A stretch of 64,000 nucleotides of DNA. Source: Mesorhizobium sp. GTDB lineage: Bacteria > Pseudomonadota > Alphaproteobacteria > Rhizobiales > Rhizobiaceae. The notes under the pieces were generated by a model. The model saw nothing but the letters and a program-made list of their open reading frames with translations, had not been told where the DNA came from and did no database searches. How positions within the stretch are numbered: the first letter of the stretch is position 1; each line of letters begins with the position of its first letter. Of this stretch, positions 62,509 to 64,000 are shown one piece after another. Position numbers and translations under genes: made by a program. The stretch is from assembly GCA_004963905.1 (NCBI GenBank), contig SUGL01000013.1, positions 1-64,000 on the forward strand, in the 5' to 3' direction.

Positions 62509-63693
62509 ATGTTCGAAAGCCTGCAGCCCGCGCCCGCCGACAAGATCCTTGCCTTGATCGGCCTCTACCGCGCCGACACGCGCCCCGGCAAGGTCGACCT
62601 TGGTGTCGGCGTCTACAAGGACCGCGACGGCAAAACGCCCGTGATGCGTGCAGTGCGCGAGGCCGAGAAGCGGCTGCTCGCCAGCCAGGACACCAAAACC
62701 TATCTCGGCCTTGCCGGCGATACCGTCTTCAACGCCGCGATGATCAAGCTCGCCTTCGGCGACAAGGCCGACCTTTCGCGCGTCCGCGCGGCCCAGGCGC
62801 CTGGCGGCTCCGGCGCGCTGAGGCTCGTGGCCGAGCTTCTGCAGCGTACTCGTCCCGGTGCCACGGTGTGGCTCTCCGACCCGACCTGGCCGAACCACCT
62901 GCCGGTGATGCGCGCGGCCGGCCTCAAGGTGCGCGACTATCCCTATTTCGACGCCGCTTCCGGCGCCGTCCGCTTCGACGACATGCTGGCGGCGCTCAAG
63001 ACCGCCAGCAGCGGCGACGTCGTGCTGCTGCATGGCTGCTGCCACAATCCAACCGGCGCCAATCTGGATACCGCACAGTGGGCAAAAGTCGCCGACGTGC
63101 TGGTTGAGCGCGGCCTGCTGCCCTTCGTCGACATCGCCTATCAGGGGTTTGGCGAAGGGCTCGACGCCGACGCCGCCGGCTTGCGCCTGCTCGCCGACAA
63201 GGTCCCGGAAATGGTCGTCGCCTCGAGCTGCTCGAAGAATTTTGCCGTCTATCGCGACCGCGTCGGTGCCGCGATGATCATGGCCAAGGACGGCGCGCAG
63301 GCGGACGTGGCGATGAGCCAGATGCTGGCGGCGGCGCGCGCGCTCTATTCGATGCCGCCGGACCATGGCGCGGCAGCGGTGCGCATGGTGCTCGAAGACG
63401 CCGCCCTGAGGAAGGACTGGGAGACGGAACTCGAGGAGATGCGGCTGCGCATGCTGAGACTTCGCGTCGCCTTCGCCGAGGCGCTGCGCCGGCAGTCCAA
63501 TTCCGACCGCTTCGATTTCGTCGCCAGCCATCGCGGCATGTTTTCCCGCCTCGGACTGACGGAAGCCCAAGTCGAGCGCCTGCGCACCGAGCACGCCGTC
63601 TACATGGTGGGCGACAGCCGCATCAACGTGGCCGGCCTGCCGGAAGACGGCATGGACGACCTCGCCAAGGCGATCGTCTCGGTGCTCGACTGA
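62509..63693 (+). CDS. Aromatic/aspartate aminotransferase, class I
   Basis: 394 residues of the PLP fold type I aspartate/tyrosine aminotransferase group: DLGVGVYKDRDGKTPVM, the CCHNPTGANLD block, DIAYQGFGEGLDADA and the PLP-lysine motif SSCSKNFAVYRDRVG. It transfers amino groups between aspartate or aromatic amino acids and 2-oxoglutarate; TyrB-like activity is likely. GGAG lies before the ATG. Confidence 0.92.
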   Translation: MFESLQPAPADKILALIGLYRADTRPGKVDLGVGVYKDRDGKTPVMRAVREAEKRLLASQDTKTYLGLAGDTVFNAAMIKLAFGDKADLSRVRAAQAPGGSGALRLVAELLQRTRPGATVWLSDPTWPNHLPVMRAAGLKVRDYPYFDAASGAVRFDDMLAALKTASSGDVVLLHGCCHNPTGANLDTAQWAKVADVLVERGLLPFVDIAYQGFGEGLDADAAGLRLLADKVPEMVVASSCSKNFAVYRDRVGAAMIMAKDGAQADVAMSQMLAAARALYSMPPDHGAAAVRMVLEDAALRKDWETELEEMRLRMLRLRVAFAEALRRQSNSDRFDFVASHRGMFSRLGLTEAQVERLRTEHAVYMVGDSRINVAGLPEDGMDDLAKAIVSVLD

Positions 63694-63774
63694 GAGCAGC
63701 GCAGCTGTGGACAATAGGCTTTTGCCAGCCGGCGGGATTGGTCGCCCGCCGCTGCGCGCGCTAGGGTTTGTCGC

Positions 63775-64000
63775 ATGAAACCCTCGAAAGACATTTCCCG
63801 GCTGATCGAGATCATGGCGGCGCTGAGAGCGCCAAAGACCGGCTGCCCGTGGGACATCGAGCAGAATTTCTCCACCATAGCGCCCTACACGATCGAGGAA
63901 GCCTATGAAGTTGCCGACGCGATCGCGCGGGGCGATTTGGACGATCTGCGCGAGGAACTGGGCGACCTTCTGCTGCAGGTCGTCTACCACGCGCAGATGG
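63775..64000 (+). CDS. mazG: Nucleoside triphosphate pyrophosphohydrolase MazG (partial, runs off the window)
   Basis: The first 75 residues are visible: [18 protein letters not shown], then the family blocks [24 protein letters not shown] and the metal-binding [16 protein letters not shown]. The E-E-x-Y-E and E-E-L-G-D acidic groups match MazG. The 3' part is outside the window. Confidence 0.93.
   Translation, partial: MKPSKDISRLIEIMAALRAPKTGCPWDIEQNFSTIAPYTIEEAYEVADAIARGDLDDLREELGDLLLQVVYHAQM

Noticed and set aside
1..64000. CRISPR arrays, transposases, phage genes, rRNA
   Set aside because: No regularly spaced repeats, transposase or phage motifs, and no rRNA-like stretches were found.

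Overview
The window looks like chromosome of an alphaproteobacterium of the order Hyphomicrobiales (Rhizobiales), most likely Mesorhizobium or a close relative. The evidence is the high-GC coding style, a phosphatidylcholine synthase, an IalB-family protein, DUF1127, DUF930 and DUF2182/DUF1326 proteins, a YejA-like and a BacA-like peptide transport component, and several families of rhizobial intergenic palindromic repeats. The genus is inferred from recalled gene content, not from a search.

Layout. 0-4 kb: rhodanese, a YcbB-type L,D-transpeptidase and two small periplasmic proteins. 4.3-17.1 kb: the most unusual block, holding a class III nucleotide cyclase, a 1446-residue cytochrome P450/DyP-peroxidase fusion, a Crp-type regulator, a subtilase/HExxH-metallopeptidase fusion and an overlapping metallo-beta-lactamase-fold (MBL) gene. 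17.3-18.7 kb: an AT-rich foreign-looking patch (lipoprotein plus a probably truncated gene). 19-26 kb: tRNA-Val, gph, rpiA, DUF2059, gor, a serine hydrolase and mgtE. 26-32.5 kb: a BacA-like ABC transporter, a DsbA/FrnE-like protein, a YejA-like binding protein, IalB and HspQ. 32.7-37.4 kb: a UbiH-type hydroxylase, the DUF2182-DUF1326-pcs cluster and a quinone oxidoreductase. 37.7-42.4 kb: a four-gene BMP-type nucleoside ABC importer. 42.5-46.5 kb: rimO, terC, DUF930, tRNA-Ser and a small secreted protein. 46.8-54.5 kb: rlpA, a DacF-like protein with degenerate motifs, tmk, holB, metG, tatD and an MBL hydrolase. 54.9-64 kb: a ureohydrolase, DUF1127, a winged-helix/TPR regulator, a GFA protein, a methyltransferase, an aldose epimerase, Bax inhibitor-1, an ECF sigma/anti-sigma pair, an aminotransferase and the start of mazG.

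How the unusual block may work. Two exact TGTGA-N6-TCACA palindromes, the classical Crp site, stand in front of its two effector units: one at 6153-6168 before the P450-DyP gene, one at 11693-11708 before the protease-MBL pair. The Crp-type gene between them keeps the cyclic-nucleotide-binding cassette and most of the Crp recognition-helix contacts, and a nucleotide cyclase gene lies directly upstream. I infer a self-contained cyclic-nucleotide circuit controlling a membrane-anchored double-haem oxidase/peroxidase and a cytoplasmic two-protease/MBL module. The output function is unknown; lipid or aromatic oxidation, or a conflict/stress response, are the ideas I consider.

All coordinates, motifs and palindromes were read by eye. 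Family names are recognised from sequence motifs without database searches.
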